NCBI RefSeq assembly: GCF_018024475.1
Contig: NZ_CP054393.1
Coordinates: 434,001-498,000 of the forward strand
From: Candidatus Phytoplasma luffae
Lineage (GTDB): Bacteria; Bacillota_I; Bacilli_A; Acholeplasmatales; Acholeplasmataceae
Direction of reading: 5' to 3'
Length of the DNA: 64,000 nt
The notes below the pieces were generated by a model that saw only the letters and a list, made by a program, of their open reading frames with translations, was not told the DNA's origin and made no database searches. The translations under genes were made by a program, and so were the position numbers. Shown here piece after piece: positions 34,568 to 42,656 of the stretch. Numbering within the stretch: the stretch's first letter is position 1; every line of letters begins with the position of its first letter.

Positions 34568-35353
34568 TTATCCCTCAGTCGAGGTGATTGTGTAGATGGA
34601 GTTGAGGGAAGATTCAGCTGTTTTTTTATCTTGTTCGATATCCCTATTTAAACTTTTAATTGAATCTTGTTTTAAGTCTTCCATATGTCGGATTTGTTCG
34701 GAGTACAAACTGTATTTACTTTCTAGTCCTTCGATTTCAGATTTGATTTCTGAGATTTGTTTGGTTATATTACCTTCTTGGGTTCGCAGTTCTTCTAATG
34801 CAGGTCTTTGAGTTTCATCCCACAATTGAAAAACTGATTTTTCTTTTTCTTTTTTTTCACTTGCAACTATTTTTAATTGTTGTTCTAATGATGTTAATTG
34901 TTTTTTTAGTTCTTCGATTTGAGAAATTAGGGGTTGGCGTTGGGATTCTAAGTTGTTTATTTTTGTTTGGTATTCGTCAATCCAAGGCTGACGACAATCT
35001 TTACAAAATTTTAAATTATTAATTAGTTTTTGTTTTATTTTTTCAATCTCTGTTTTTTCTTCTTCAGAAAGGTCATTTGGTAGTAAGGTATTGTCATCGG
35101 ATTCTGAGAAAACATAAGTTTTAATTTGGTCGAAACGAGCAGCAGTGGTTTTAATTTTCGGTTGGGGTGTTTCTTCCGTAGAACGTTTTATTTTTGAAGG
35201 GATTTGTTGGGGTTTGTTCTCTAAAGGAGATAAATAATTTTTTTCGTTTTGATAATCATTAAATCCTTGATAAAAACCAATTATAATCGCTATTCCAAAA
35301 AGAGATGTGATAATAATAGTTACTAAATGTTTTTGAAAAAAATTATTATTCAT
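34568..35353 (-). CDS. Membrane-anchored coiled-coil PMU protein
   Basis: I chose ATG 35353 (MNNNFFQKHL), which has AAAGGA 10 bases upstream, over the longer frame from 35392. One membrane helix (LVTIIITSLFGIAIIIGFY) near the N-terminus, then a polar linker, a CKDC pair (FCKDCRQPW), and a long coiled coil. The last 90 residues share a 137-bp near-perfect DNA segment with the 541-residue protein encoded next to it, so this C-terminus has been copied between the genes. Function unknown; similar coiled-coil membrane proteins are regular PMU cargo. Confidence 0.8.
   Translation of the reverse strand: MNNNFFQKHLVTIIITSLFGIAIIIGFYQGFNDYQNEKNYLSPLENKPQQIPSKIKRSTEETPQPKIKTTAARFDQIKTYVFSESDDNTLLPNDLSEEEKTEIEKIKQKLINNLKFCKDCRQPWIDEYQTKINNLESQRQPLISQIEELKKQLTSLEQQLKIVASEKKEKEKSVFQLWDETQRPALEELRTQEGNITKQISEIKSEIEGLESKYSLYSEQIRHMEDLKQDSIKSLNRDIEQDKKTAESSLNSIYTITSTEG
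34663..34799 (-). repeat. 137-bp direct repeat, copy 1
   Basis: Differs from 36331-36467 at a single base that I can find (G or A at 34764/36432). It encodes the coiled-coil module LEELRTQEGN(I)TKQISEI to HMEDLKQD. Confidence 0.93.
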
Positions 35354-35452
35354 AAATTTCATTTCCTTTCTGATAATAGTGATTATTATCAAATATTGAA
35401 ATATGAATATATCACTATTATATAATTTTATGAATAAAATGTTTAAGGAAAA

Positions 35453-37078
35453 TTATTTTTTATTTGGTATCATAACCATTTCAGGGATTTTACCAACTCG
35501 TCTAGCTTGAAGGCGTTGTTGGGCGCGGGCATAGTTGGGATTTCTTTGTCTAAAATATTCATCTTCAATTATGGCTTTTTCATCTTGAACTTTTTCTAAA
35601 TCTAAGGTTAAATTGTATTCATTTTTGTTTAATTCGTTTATTCCTATTATTTTTTTTCGTTGTTGGATTAATTCATCGGTAATTTTTTTATATTCGATGA
35701 TCCAAGATTTGAATTCATCTTTATTATTTTTAATTAATTTTTCAGAATTTTGTAATTCTTGACCTAATTTATCTTGTTCTATGCGATTATTATATTCTTC
35801 TAGCTTTTTTTCGTAATCTTTGTAGTCGGCGTCAAGTTTGGCTAAATCACGGTCGATGTCTTGAGTATACATTTTTAAAGCTTCTTCGGTAATCATTGGT
35901 GGATGTTCTTTGTTTTCTTGCGCGACTTCATTATATAAATGCCACAAACGGTGGCCTTCGTGAAGAACTAAAGTAGCTTTTGACATACCTTGAGCGAACT
36001 TACGTGTAAAAGTAACTGCTTTGCCCATAATTTTCATACCATATTTAGCGGGGATTAAGTCAGTTACTTTATCAAAAGCTTTGAATCCCCATTTTACTAT
36101 GTTTCCAGCTGATGCTTCATGTTCTTTTTCATAGGTTTGCATGCGGTTATGCATTTCGCGATATTTTATTTTTAGGGATGTATATAAATCTTTTTCTAAT
36201 TTGATTTCTTCAAGTTTTTTGGTGATTTGATAAATGTTGGTTTTGATTTCGGATTGTATTTTTTCTTTGGATTTAATGCTATTAAAAAAAGACTTTTCAT
36301 CATTATTTAATGTATCGTATCTTTTTTCTAAATCTTGTTTTAAGTCTTCCATATGTCGGATTTGTTCGGAGTACAAACTGTATTTACTTTCTAGTCCTTC
36401 GATTTCAGATTTGATTTCTGAGATTTGTTTGATTATATTACCTTCTTGGGTTCGCAGTTCTTCTAATCTTTTTCGCAATTTTTGCATTTCAACGTTGTCA
36501 GTAGTATTTTTTATTTGTTCTTCCGTTGCTTTAATATTTCTTTCATTATCTTCTTTATCTTTTTCTAACTGAGTTAGCTTGCCTTTTAAGATAGTGATGT
36601 TACCTGTTGTGTTTTTTAATTGTTCTTTTATTTCTTTAATTTTTGTTTCATTTTGTTCTAACAATTCATGGATTTGTTCTTTTTGTTTTTGGGAGGATTC
36701 TTGGGCATTGTAAAGTTCTTTTAATTCATCTTCACATTTTTTTAATTCACTTTCCCAATTAGTTTTTAATCCTTTGTAATTATTTATTGTATTTTCGTAT
36801 TTATCGATGGCTTTGTCGATTTTGTTGACTAATTGCCCTGCATATTTAGATGATGGTTCTGTTTTATGAAAGAAACATAAATAAATGAAACTTAAAATAC
36901 CAATTATAATTAAAAAATAAGTTAAATAGCCTTTCCATGATGTTGTTGATTGTTGAGTGGGTGAAAGTTTTCTTTTAAAGAAAACAAATAGACTAAAGAT
37001 GGTAGTGGCTATTAAAAACCAGGTGAAATAAGATTTAAATGATAAAAATCCTTTGATTAAGTCAAATGGTGTTAACAT
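35453..37078 (-). CDS. Large coiled-coil membrane protein of the PMU
   Basis: 541 residues. Two hydrophobic helices (SYFTWFLIATTIFSLFVFF and YLTYFLIIIGILSFIYLCFF) open the protein, followed by about 270 residues of heptad-rich coiled coil, then a less charged segment (VKWGFKAFDKVTDLIPAKYGMKIMG, abbreviated by key residues) with an HEGHRLWHLYNE stretch, and a second coiled coil. It lies four bases upstream, in operon order downstream, of the AAA+ ATPase gene, so the two may work together. PMU proteins of this shape have been annotated SMC-like; there is no ATPase head here, so that name would be wrong. Confidence 0.82.
   Translation of the reverse strand: MLTPFDLIKGFLSFKSYFTWFLIATTIFSLFVFFKRKLSPTQQSTTSWKGYLTYFLIIIGILSFIYLCFFHKTEPSSKYAGQLVNKIDKAIDKYENTINNYKGLKTNWESELKKCEDELKELYNAQESSQKQKEQIHELLEQNETKIKEIKEQLKNTTGNITILKGKLTQLEKDKEDNERNIKATEEQIKNTTDNVEMQKLRKRLEELRTQEGNIIKQISEIKSEIEGLESKYSLYSEQIRHMEDLKQDLEKRYDTLNNDEKSFFNSIKSKEKIQSEIKTNIYQITKKLEEIKLEKDLYTSLKIKYREMHNRMQTYEKEHEASAGNIVKWGFKAFDKVTDLIPAKYGMKIMGKAVTFTRKFAQGMSKATLVLHEGHRLWHLYNEVAQENKEHPPMITEEALKMYTQDIDRDLAKLDADYKDYEKKLEEYNNRIEQDKLGQELQNSEKLIKNNKDEFKSWIIEYKKITDELIQQRKKIIGINELNKNEYNLTLDLEKVQDEKAIIEDEYFRQRNPNYARAQQRLQARRVGKIPEMVMIPNKK
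36331..36467 (-). repeat. 137-bp direct repeat, copy 2
   Basis: Partner of 34663-34799, inside the 541-residue coiled-coil gene. Confidence 0.93.
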
Positions 37079-37081
37079 ATA

Positions 37082-38284
37082 TTATTCATCTCCTTTTTGG
37101 TTTTTTTCTATTTGGTCTAATATATTTATATTAGGAGAAATTATCATTTTATATGCTTGTTTTAAATCTTCTTTGTTGATTTCATTTCTTCTAGTTTCAC
37201 CTTGACCTCTGTTTTTCGCAAAGATTGTTACTGTTGTTTTTAAGAGGTTTTCCAAAGTACGATTGGCTTGTTTGAATTGATGGTTTGGCGGTAATATTTC
37301 TAAAGCTTCGTTAATGACTTCATATAAGTATTGTTTGGCTTCTTCACTATAAGGGTTTTTACGTTTGTTGATTAAAAATTCTAGGAATTGTTTTCTTTCT
37401 TCTTTGTTGCCTGGTTTGACTTCGATATTGTAAGTGAATCTTGATTTGATGGCATCATCGATTTGGTTAATGTGGTTTGTAGCTCCAATGATGAAAATAG
37501 GTTTTTCAGGGTTGTTTTTAAAAGATGTCAATTCAGTTTTGAATTGATTCACAACATTGGCAATTTCTGAATCAGTTTCTAAAGTGCTTAAATCAGTAAA
37601 GATAGTTTCGCATTCATCTAAAAAGATGATTGCGCCATTGTTTTGGGCTGCTTCTTCGCGAGCTGTCATAAATAAATCTTTGACTAATTGAGGGGCGATA
37701 CCTTTGTATTTTTGTGAGAATAAAGAGCTGCTTACTTCAAAGAAGGGTAAATTAGTTTCTTTGGCTAAGGATCTTGCGAGAGTGGTTTTTCCTGTTCCAG
37801 GGGCTCCATACATTAAAATACCTAGAGGAGATTCGATTTCTCCAATATTTTTGTAGTTTTCTTTGTTGTTGAGATAATCAATAAATCCATCTAATGCTTG
37901 TTTTTCTTCTTTGAAACCGATTAGTTGGTTGAATCCTGGGAATTTATTGTTGTTAGAAGGTTTAAATAATAATTCTTCTTGGTTATCGTTCGGGATTATT
38001 GTTTTTTCTTGTAATTCTGATGAAGAAAAAGTTTGAATTTTTTCTGGTGATGAATTATTTTTAGTTATTTGGTCTTCTAAATATTTTTTAGTTTCTTGGT
38101 TAGTTTTGTTTTGGGTTTCTAATCTTTTATGATGATTTAGGATTTGGGTTTGATTTTCGATTAAAGCTTGATGGTGGATCCAAACTTGAATTCCTAAAAA
38201 TAAAATGATAGATGTTATAATGATTATTATTAAATTAGTTGGATTTAAATTTTTATTTTGATTTTTTTTAATATTCATTTTCAT
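37082..38284 (-). CDS. PMU AAA+ ATPase, FtsH-like without protease domain
   Basis: 400 residues: one N-terminal membrane helix (LIIIIITSIILFLGIQVWI), a short coiled coil, then an AAA+ module with Walker A GAPGTGKTTLA, Walker B AIIFLDECE, and second-region-of-homology ATNHINQIDDAIKSRF. It resembles FtsH over the ATPase part, but the HEXXH peptidase domain is absent and the frame simply ends after the lid helices. The full FtsH paralogue at 58959 in this window has both. It may unfold or remodel membrane proteins, perhaps with the neighbouring coiled-coil protein. Confidence 0.88.
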   Translation of the reverse strand: MKMNIKKNQNKNLNPTNLIIIIITSIILFLGIQVWIHHQALIENQTQILNHHKRLETQNKTNQETKKYLEDQITKNNSSPEKIQTFSSSELQEKTIIPNDNQEELLFKPSNNNKFPGFNQLIGFKEEKQALDGFIDYLNNKENYKNIGEIESPLGILMYGAPGTGKTTLARSLAKETNLPFFEVSSSLFSQKYKGIAPQLVKDLFMTAREEAAQNNGAIIFLDECETIFTDLSTLETDSEIANVVNQFKTELTSFKNNPEKPIFIIGATNHINQIDDAIKSRFTYNIEVKPGNKEERKQFLEFLINKRKNPYSEEAKQYLYEVINEALEILPPNHQFKQANRTLENLLKTTVTIFAKNRGQGETRRNEINKEDLKQAYKMIISPNINILDQIEKNQKGDE

Positions 38285-38306
38285 ATTAATACCTTTCTGA
38301 AAAATA

Positions 38307-38340
38307 AAAAAAGACTAATACAAATTTTGTTTAGTCTTTT
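38307..38340 (-). terminator. Terminator upstream of the AAA+ ATPase gene
   Basis: AAAAGACTA and TAGTCTTTT form a 9-bp stem with a 14-base loop that can itself pair (ACAAA/TTTGT). It lies just after the stop of the 38347 gene. Confidence 0.75.
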
Positions 38341-38346
38341 AATATT

Positions 38347-38952
38347 TTATTTTGCTAATTGAGCAATTTTGTTTTCGATAGTTTGATTTCCGCCTTCGAA
38401 AGATTTACCTTGGGAATCGACTAATTCGTAATCACAAATTAATTCTAATTGAGGGTTTTTGGAATTGATGATTTCTTTTTGTTCGATGCTAATTTGAATT
38501 TTAATAATTCCAATACCTTTGTCGTTTAATATCATTTGGGGACGTTTTGTGTCGTCATAATCATTGTTATTAACTTTGAGGCTTATGTTTAAATATTTTT
38601 CTGGGTTGTTAAAGGATTGGTTAGTGTTATATTGGGTTGATAATTTTAAATATAAGGGTATTGAAATATCTATTCCATTTGAGTTAAGGATTGCTTCGTG
38701 TTCGATAGTAATTAAGTGATTGTATTTTTTTTGGCTTAAGTTAGGAATTGAAATCGGCAAAAGTATTTGATTTTCGTTGTTGCCACCCGTTCGTTCAACA
38801 GTGAAAATAGGAAAATCATTTATTAAATTTATTTTTTCTTTTCTTTGTTTGTTAAAGTAATCGTTTAAAGCATAAATTGAGATAATTGAGAAAAATAGAA
38901 CAATTACAAATGTTATGATAATTAATATTTTATTTTTATTTTGTGTTTTCAT
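38347..38952 (-). CDS. Membrane-anchored PMU protein of unknown function
   Basis: 201 residues with one N-terminal helix (ILIIITFVIVLFFSIISIYAL) and a mainly beta-type outer part (ILLPISIPNLSQ, GIGIIKIQISIEQ, QLELICDYELVD). Type II orientation or an uncleaved signal peptide would put the body outside the cell. The start overlaps the stop of the preceding 98-residue gene by one base, so they are coupled. I do not recognise a family. Confidence 0.75.
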   Translation of the reverse strand: MKTQNKNKILIIITFVIVLFFSIISIYALNDYFNKQRKEKINLINDFPIFTVERTGGNNENQILLPISIPNLSQKKYNHLITIEHEAILNSNGIDISIPLYLKLSTQYNTNQSFNNPEKYLNISLKVNNNDYDDTKRPQMILNDKGIGIIKIQISIEQKEIINSKNPQLELICDYELVDSQGKSFEGGNQTIENKIAQLAK

Positions 38953-39248
38953 TATTTGTTTCCTCCTGAAAAAATTGTTTTAATTAAATCAATAAAATTA
39001 TTGATTCCTGTTGTTAACCAAGGGATTTGGTTTTGGTAATAAATAACGTTGACATGTAAAATAAAATATAAAATGATAGTTAAATAAGTAATTATTTTTA
39101 ATAAATTTAGTTTATTGATATTAGGAGTTGGGGGTGAAATGTGATGATTGAGTTTTTTTGTTTCTGGGATTGATATTTTTTGATTTGGGTTTTGGGTTTT
39201 GGTTAATTTTTTATTTGGTTTTTTAGTGATAATTATTTTTTTTGACAT
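38952..39248 (-). CDS. Small PMU protein with one membrane helix
   Basis: 98 residues: a basic, Pro/Asn-rich first half (KKPNKKLTKTQNPNQK) and a hydrophobic helix (IITYLTIILYFILHVNVIYY) in the second, closing with a short amphipathic tail. AAAGGAG precedes the ATG. Coupled to the next gene by a one-base overlap. Function unknown. Confidence 0.7.
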   Translation of the reverse strand: MSKKIIITKKPNKKLTKTQNPNQKISIPETKKLNHHISPPTPNINKLNLLKIITYLTIILYFILHVNVIYYQNQIPWLTTGINNFIDLIKTIFSGGNK

Positions 39249-39362
39249 GTTTTTTCTCCTTTGTATTAATTATTTATTTCTTTGTTACTTTCTAAATTGT
39301 TTTTTTCTTAATAATTATTTTTGGTTTTTTTGGATTTTCATTTTTAGTTTCCTTTCTTTTTT

Positions 39363-39998
39363 TTATATTTTAAATTTACTTAATTTTTTTAAATAAGTTG
39401 TCTGTTGTAATTCTTGTTTATTGAGTTTTAATAATTCTAAATACTTTTTGCCGTCTGCAATCATTTGGTTAATAAAATTATTATCTTGATAAACCCTAAC
39501 AACATGATAATTAGTGTCATTAAAATAAACAAAGAAATAAGCGAATTTAGATTGAGAACAATATAATTGACATTGAACTTGCGCCCAGTAATTAGAAGGG
39601 ATTTTTTTATGTGAAAAGAAACCATTCCAAGTAGAGGAGATGTTGTTATTTTCATCTACATAAGGACATTTAATTTCTAATAAAGTGTTGGTTTGTTTGT
39701 TATAACCGTCAAGACTTGCAGAAAACATATCTAAAGTATCATCAGTAAAGATGGTATCAGGGAATTTTAGATTAGTTATTTTTTCAAAAAAAGTTCTCGC
39801 TAGGGGTTCGGTTTTGTTGCCGTGTTCGGTGAATTTATTGCTTGTAAATGTTGTTCCAAATATTTTGTCATGTATTAATTGTTCTAAACTTCTAAATTTG
39901 TCATTTCCTGTAATACTTCCTATTTCAGAGGCATTGATATATTTTTTGCGATGATTATACCACTCAGAAGTTCGTTGGTTTAAATTATTAATTTTCAT
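39363..39998 (-). CDS. YqaJ-type recombination exonuclease
   Basis: Phage-type 5'-3' exonuclease of the lambda-exo/YqaJ family, PD-(D/E)XK fold. In order: RTSEWYNHRKKYINASEIG (the substrate clamp opening), a GNKTEPLAR block, SASLDGY with the catalytic Asp, LLEIKCPY with Glu and Lys, and YWAQVQCQLYCS, the family's closing helix. At 211 residues it is typical. Such enzymes act with an annealing protein; the PMU SSB is encoded nearby, but I see no RecT-like gene. It may help the element recombine or recircularise. Confidence 0.88.
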   Translation of the reverse strand: MKINNLNQRTSEWYNHRKKYINASEIGSITGNDKFRSLEQLIHDKIFGTTFTSNKFTEHGNKTEPLARTFFEKITNLKFPDTIFTDDTLDMFSASLDGYNKQTNTLLEIKCPYVDENNNISSTWNGFFSHKKIPSNYWAQVQCQLYCSQSKFAYFFVYFNDTNYHVVRVYQDNNFINQMIADGKKYLELLKLNKQELQQTTYLKKLSKFKI

Positions 39999-40229
39999 TT
40001 AATTATTTTCACTTTCTAAATTATTTTTTTCTTTTGAATTGTTATTTGGGTTTGGAATAATTGAAGATGATTTATTGGGTTTGTTATCTTTTTTAGTTTC
40101 ATCTGTTTTATTAATTTCTGGTAATGGAAAAAAATTAAAAAAGATTTTTTTGATAATAAACATTAAAGCAGTTGCGAATAGGGCGCCAACGATAAATCCA
40201 ATGGCGAAATTAAGTTCATTCATTTTCAT
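39999..40229 (-). CDS. Small membrane protein of the PMU
   Basis: 76 residues: helix AIGFIVGALFATALMFIIKK near the start and a polar Lys/Asn/Ser-rich tail. The gene touches the exonuclease gene (no gap) and overlaps the preceding gene by 14 bases. Looks like a holin-shaped or anchor peptide, but that is only shape. Confidence 0.65.
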   Translation of the reverse strand: MKMNELNFAIGFIVGALFATALMFIIKKIFFNFFPLPEINKTDETKKDNKPNKSSSIIPNPNNNSKEKNNLESENN

Positions 40230-40656
40230 TTTCCTTTCCGTGAGGTTTGTTGTTGTTTTTTAATTTTAGTATTTTTTTTCTTGCTTTTTTCTCTTGCCAA
40301 TGAGCAACTTTTACTTTTTGCACTTCTAATTGGGATTGGAGTTTTTCTTGGTTTTCATTTATTTTATCTAGTTTTTTTAATAACTGTTTTTCTAAATATT
40401 CTTGTTTGGCGTTTTGGATTTCTAAATTTTGGAGTTTTTTGTTGGGGAAAAAGAGGCCTAAAATCAAATCTTTGACGAAAATCAAAATATTTGCAATTAA
40501 TTTAAAAATAGGTTTGAAACCAGAGACAATAAGAATAGTGAAAATCGTTGTTTGGATTCCGTCTATTCTTCGTTCAAGGATTTCGGTAGTGCTAAATCCT
40601 TTAGAGTAATTTAAGATAAAATTGCTAATTGTTGCAAATAATGAAAAAATAAACAT
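40216..40656 (-). CDS. Membrane protein with coiled-coil tail (PMU)
   Basis: 146 residues: a hydrophobic N-terminus (MFIFSLFATISNFIL), a second membrane segment (TIFTILIVSGFKPIFKLIANIL) and third hydrophobic patch, then a coiled coil (EIQNAKQEYLEKQLLKKLDK) and basic tail. AAGGAG precedes the ATG. It overlaps the next gene by 14 bases. Function unknown. Confidence 0.7.
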   Translation of the reverse strand: MFIFSLFATISNFILNYSKGFSTTEILERRIDGIQTTIFTILIVSGFKPIFKLIANILIFVKDLILGLFFPNKKLQNLEIQNAKQEYLEKQLLKKLDKINENQEKLQSQLEVQKVKVAHWQEKKARKKILKLKNNNKPHGKENENE

Positions 40657-40668
40657 AATTTATTCTCC

Positions 40669-40959
40669 TTATTTTAATTTAAGGTTTTTGACTTCATCTT
40701 TAATAGTTTTAGAAAGTTTAAAATTTACCACAGTTTTTGTAGGGATTTTGAGTTTTTTACCTGTTTGGGGGTTTCTTCCCACGCGGGCTTTTCTTGATTT
40801 TAAGATGAATTTGCCAATTGAAGGTGATAATACCACTTCTTCGTTGGATGTGATTGCTTTGATTAAAGCATTTTCGAACGAGTTGTAAAAATCTTGGGTT
40901 TGAGTAACCGAAGTTTTATGCATTACTGCGATAGTTTTGATTAATTCTTTTTTTGTCAT
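40669..40959 (-). CDS. HU/IHF-family DNA-binding protein (PMU)
   Basis: 96 residues with the complete HU pattern: KKELIKTIAVMHKTS, a helical dimer part, then SIGKFILKSRKARVGRNPQTGKK-like arm (key residues GRNPQTG) and VNFKLSKTIKD. It is the gene called himA or hup in PMUs. It may bend DNA for replication or transposition of the element. AAGGAG stands before the ATG. Upstream ssb lies 15 bases away. Confidence 0.93.
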   Translation of the reverse strand: MTKKELIKTIAVMHKTSVTQTQDFYNSFENALIKAITSNEEVVLSPSIGKFILKSRKARVGRNPQTGKKLKIPTKTVVNFKLSKTIKDEVKNLKLK

Positions 40960-40974
40960 TTTAGTGACTCCTTT

Positions 40975-41298
40975 TTAATTTTGGGTTGGGGGGTTATTAT
41001 CTAAAAAGATAACATTGTTTAAAATAACTTTAGTATTGGTTTTGTTTTGGTTTTCGTTATTAGTGTATTTTTGAATAGATAATGTTCCTTCTATATATAT
41101 TTTTGAACCTTTGTGTAAATATTTACTCATGTTTTCTGCTTGATTACGAAAGGCAACACAGTGGATGAATTGAACTTTATCTTTATTGTTGATAGCTAAG
41201 TTGAAATCAATTTTTGTGATTTGTTCATTATTAATATGAATGTATTGTGATTCTAGGGCGTTAGTGATGCGGCCGATTAATTGAACTTTATTTAACAT
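40975..41298 (-). CDS. ssb: Single-stranded DNA-binding protein (PMU copy)
   Basis: 107-residue OB fold: MLNKVQLIGRITNALES, IDFNLAINNKDKVQFIHCVAF, NQAENMSKYLHKGSKIYIEG. It lacks the long linker and acidic EDLPF tip of the chromosomal SSB (23011), so it would not recruit host partners in the usual way. Second gene of the operon, four bases after the sigma-factor gene. Confidence 0.93.
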   Translation of the reverse strand: MLNKVQLIGRITNALESQYIHINNEQITKIDFNLAINNKDKVQFIHCVAFRNQAENMSKYLHKGSKIYIEGTLSIQKYTNNENQNKTNTKVILNNVIFLDNNPPTQN

Positions 41299-41302
41299 TT
41301 TT

Positions 41303-41923
41303 TTATTTCTCCATTGGTTTTTTAGGTTTTAATTTTAGAATAGCTATTTTTTTGATGTTGATTATTGTTTGAAGTTTTAAATTTATTTTTAGCGCGATCT
41401 CTTGGTTGGTATGAGGTCGTTGATAAGTTTCGTTGATGTTGTCTAAAGTGATACCAAAACTTAAACAAATAATATTAAATCCTGTTTTACTTAATTTCTT
41501 TTTTAGTTTTTTTAACAAACATTCGTGATTTGTTTGTTTTAACCATAATTGATGAGGATTGGGGTTGCTGATTTTATAAGGTTGATATTTTTCTTCTTGA
41601 AAACTAATATTGTTTGGTTTAGTAGATTTTTGTGGGATTGAAGGAGAATAACTTTTTCTTATTAGTTCATTGATTTCAGATTTAATTGTTGGTTTTGCAT
41701 AGGCGATAAAGTCATAACCTAAATCTTGGTAATTACTTAGGGCTTTCGTTAATCCTAAAACTCCTTCTTGATATAAATCTTGTTTTTGGAGCAATTTAGG
41801 ATAATATTTAAATTTACCAACAATTTTATTTATTAATGGCAAATGAAGATCAATTAATTGATCTCTTATTTCTAAATTCTTTTTATTTTTTAAAAAATCT
41901 TTAAATAATTTTTTTCTTAACAT
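41303..41923 (-). CDS. PMU sigma factor (RpoF/FliA-like)
   Basis: 206 residues. Region 2 is readable: LINKIVGKFKYYPKLLQKQD, DLYQEGVLGLTKAL, then YDFIAYAKPTIKSEINELIRK with the promoter-melting aromatics. The C-terminal part (TNQEIALKINLKLQTIINIKKIAILKL) has the shape of region 4. Phytoplasmas have one housekeeping sigma factor plus PMU-encoded copies like this one, suggested to switch on PMU genes during host change. It is first in the PMU transcription order. A GGGATTAAATG start is supported by AAAGGG. Confidence 0.87.
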   Translation of the reverse strand: MLRKKLFKDFLKNKKNLEIRDQLIDLHLPLINKIVGKFKYYPKLLQKQDLYQEGVLGLTKALSNYQDLGYDFIAYAKPTIKSEINELIRKSYSPSIPQKSTKPNNISFQEEKYQPYKISNPNPHQLWLKQTNHECLLKKLKKKLSKTGFNIICLSFGITLDNINETYQRPHTNQEIALKINLKLQTIINIKKIAILKLKPKKPMEK

Positions 41924-42187
41924 TTAATCCCTTTCTAAAAACGTTTTTAGAAAAGATATGAAAATTAATTTTATTCTTAGAGAATAAAAAAAGACTAACT
42001 TAATAGTTAGCCTTAAATAAATTTTAAAAAACAAAAAGTGTCTAAAGTTTTGGAATACCTCAAAATGATCGAATTGGTTCCTAAAAACAAAACGATATAT
42101 ACTTTTTTGTCTTCGCACTGTTTTTGCAGAATATGGTGAAAAAATTGCTGATATCGCAGTTGACACGGATCATTGACGCGATATTTT
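41924..42187. other. Far end of the PMU
   Basis: No gene. It holds GAAAAGATATGAAA (41950-41963, inverted relative to the copy at 24337-24350, as expected for terminal inverted repeats), an imperfect hairpin AAGACTAAC/GTTAGCCTT (about 41991-42013) and AAAAAGTGTCTAAAGTTT (42033-42050), also found at the other end. Further on the sequence becomes less AT-rich (42110-42180). An 80-codon minus-strand frame here has no ribosome site and runs through these repeats, so I reject it. Confidence 0.55.
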
Positions 42188-42420
42188 AGTTAAATATAAC
42201 TAAAAGTTCAATTAACTTTCGTAAATTGTTTGAATTAACCACTCAAACGCAAGGTGAATCAAGTTATCCTTATTTATTTTTTTGTGATAACGCTAATCAA
42301 GTGAATCCTCTTGATTTGAAAATTAAATTTTCTAATTTATGCACTGAAATTTTACAACCAACTTTTGTAAGTAATGAGGTTTTTTTGTATAACAACGTTA
42401 ATCCTCTAATTTTATTATAA
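42188..42420 (+). pseudogene. Ribonucleotide reductase alpha subunit (NrdE-type) fragment
   Basis: The frame reads LFELTTQTQGESSYPYLFF, CDNANQVNPLD, KIKFSNLCTEILQ, a clear match to the class Ib NrdE active-site region (ESGYPYIMFED..NRANP, SNLCSEILQ). The conserved Cys of SNLCTEI is there, but the protein starts after a TAG at 42187 and stops 15 codons after a garbled tail, so only about 75 of some 700 residues remain. No ribosome site. A leftover at the PMU border, perhaps cargo of an older PMU or a broken target gene. Confidence 0.75.
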
Positions 42421-42656
42421 GATTAGTTTATTTTAGTTTTTATATTCTTATTATTTATTAATTTTGAATTTAATTATTTTTTTTTAATATTGAATATTTT
42501 TTTAAAATTTATTTTTTTAAATTTTAATTATTTTTTTAATTATTTTTTTAATTATTTTTATGATACCATTATTAAATGTGTAAATAAATTTTATATTTTT
42601 TTTAAAATTTAATATAAAATTTATAATTCGATAATAAAAATAAAAAAAGGATATAT

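Larger units (their letters stand above)
24265..42190 (-). mobile_element. Potential mobile unit (PMU), nearly complete
   Basis: About 18 kb, all genes on the minus strand: sigma factor, ssb, HU, four small or membrane proteins, YqaJ-type exonuclease, two membrane proteins, AAA+ ATPase, two coiled-coil membrane proteins, SVM-signal protein, Panacea protein, nuclease-like protein, secreted protein, tmk, a 40-residue protein, hypothetical, dnaB, dnaG, hypothetical, tra5. This is the known PMU gene set of phytoplasmas. The left edge is sharp (24265), because the inverted copy stops there. The right edge is placed between the GAAAAGATATGAAA motif (41950-41963) and a ribonucleotide reductase fragment (about 42188) and is uncertain by roughly 200 bases. 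Confidence 0.88.

Noticed and set aside
34463-36572. Several + strand frames opposite the SVM and coiled-coil genes (34463, 34596, 34798, 36234)
   Set aside because: Antisense shadows of coiled-coil genes; the two similar ones come from the 137-bp repeat.
35453-37078. SMC protein
   Set aside because: Long coiled coil but no Walker A, Walker B or signature motif, and two membrane helices at the N-terminus.
39249-39362. Short minus-strand frame MKIQKNQK with AAAGGAA
   Set aside because: Only eight codons; perhaps the start of a lost gene, but nothing follows in any frame.
41924-42166. 80-codon minus-strand frame at the PMU end
   Set aside because: Runs through terminal motifs and a hairpin; no ribosome site.
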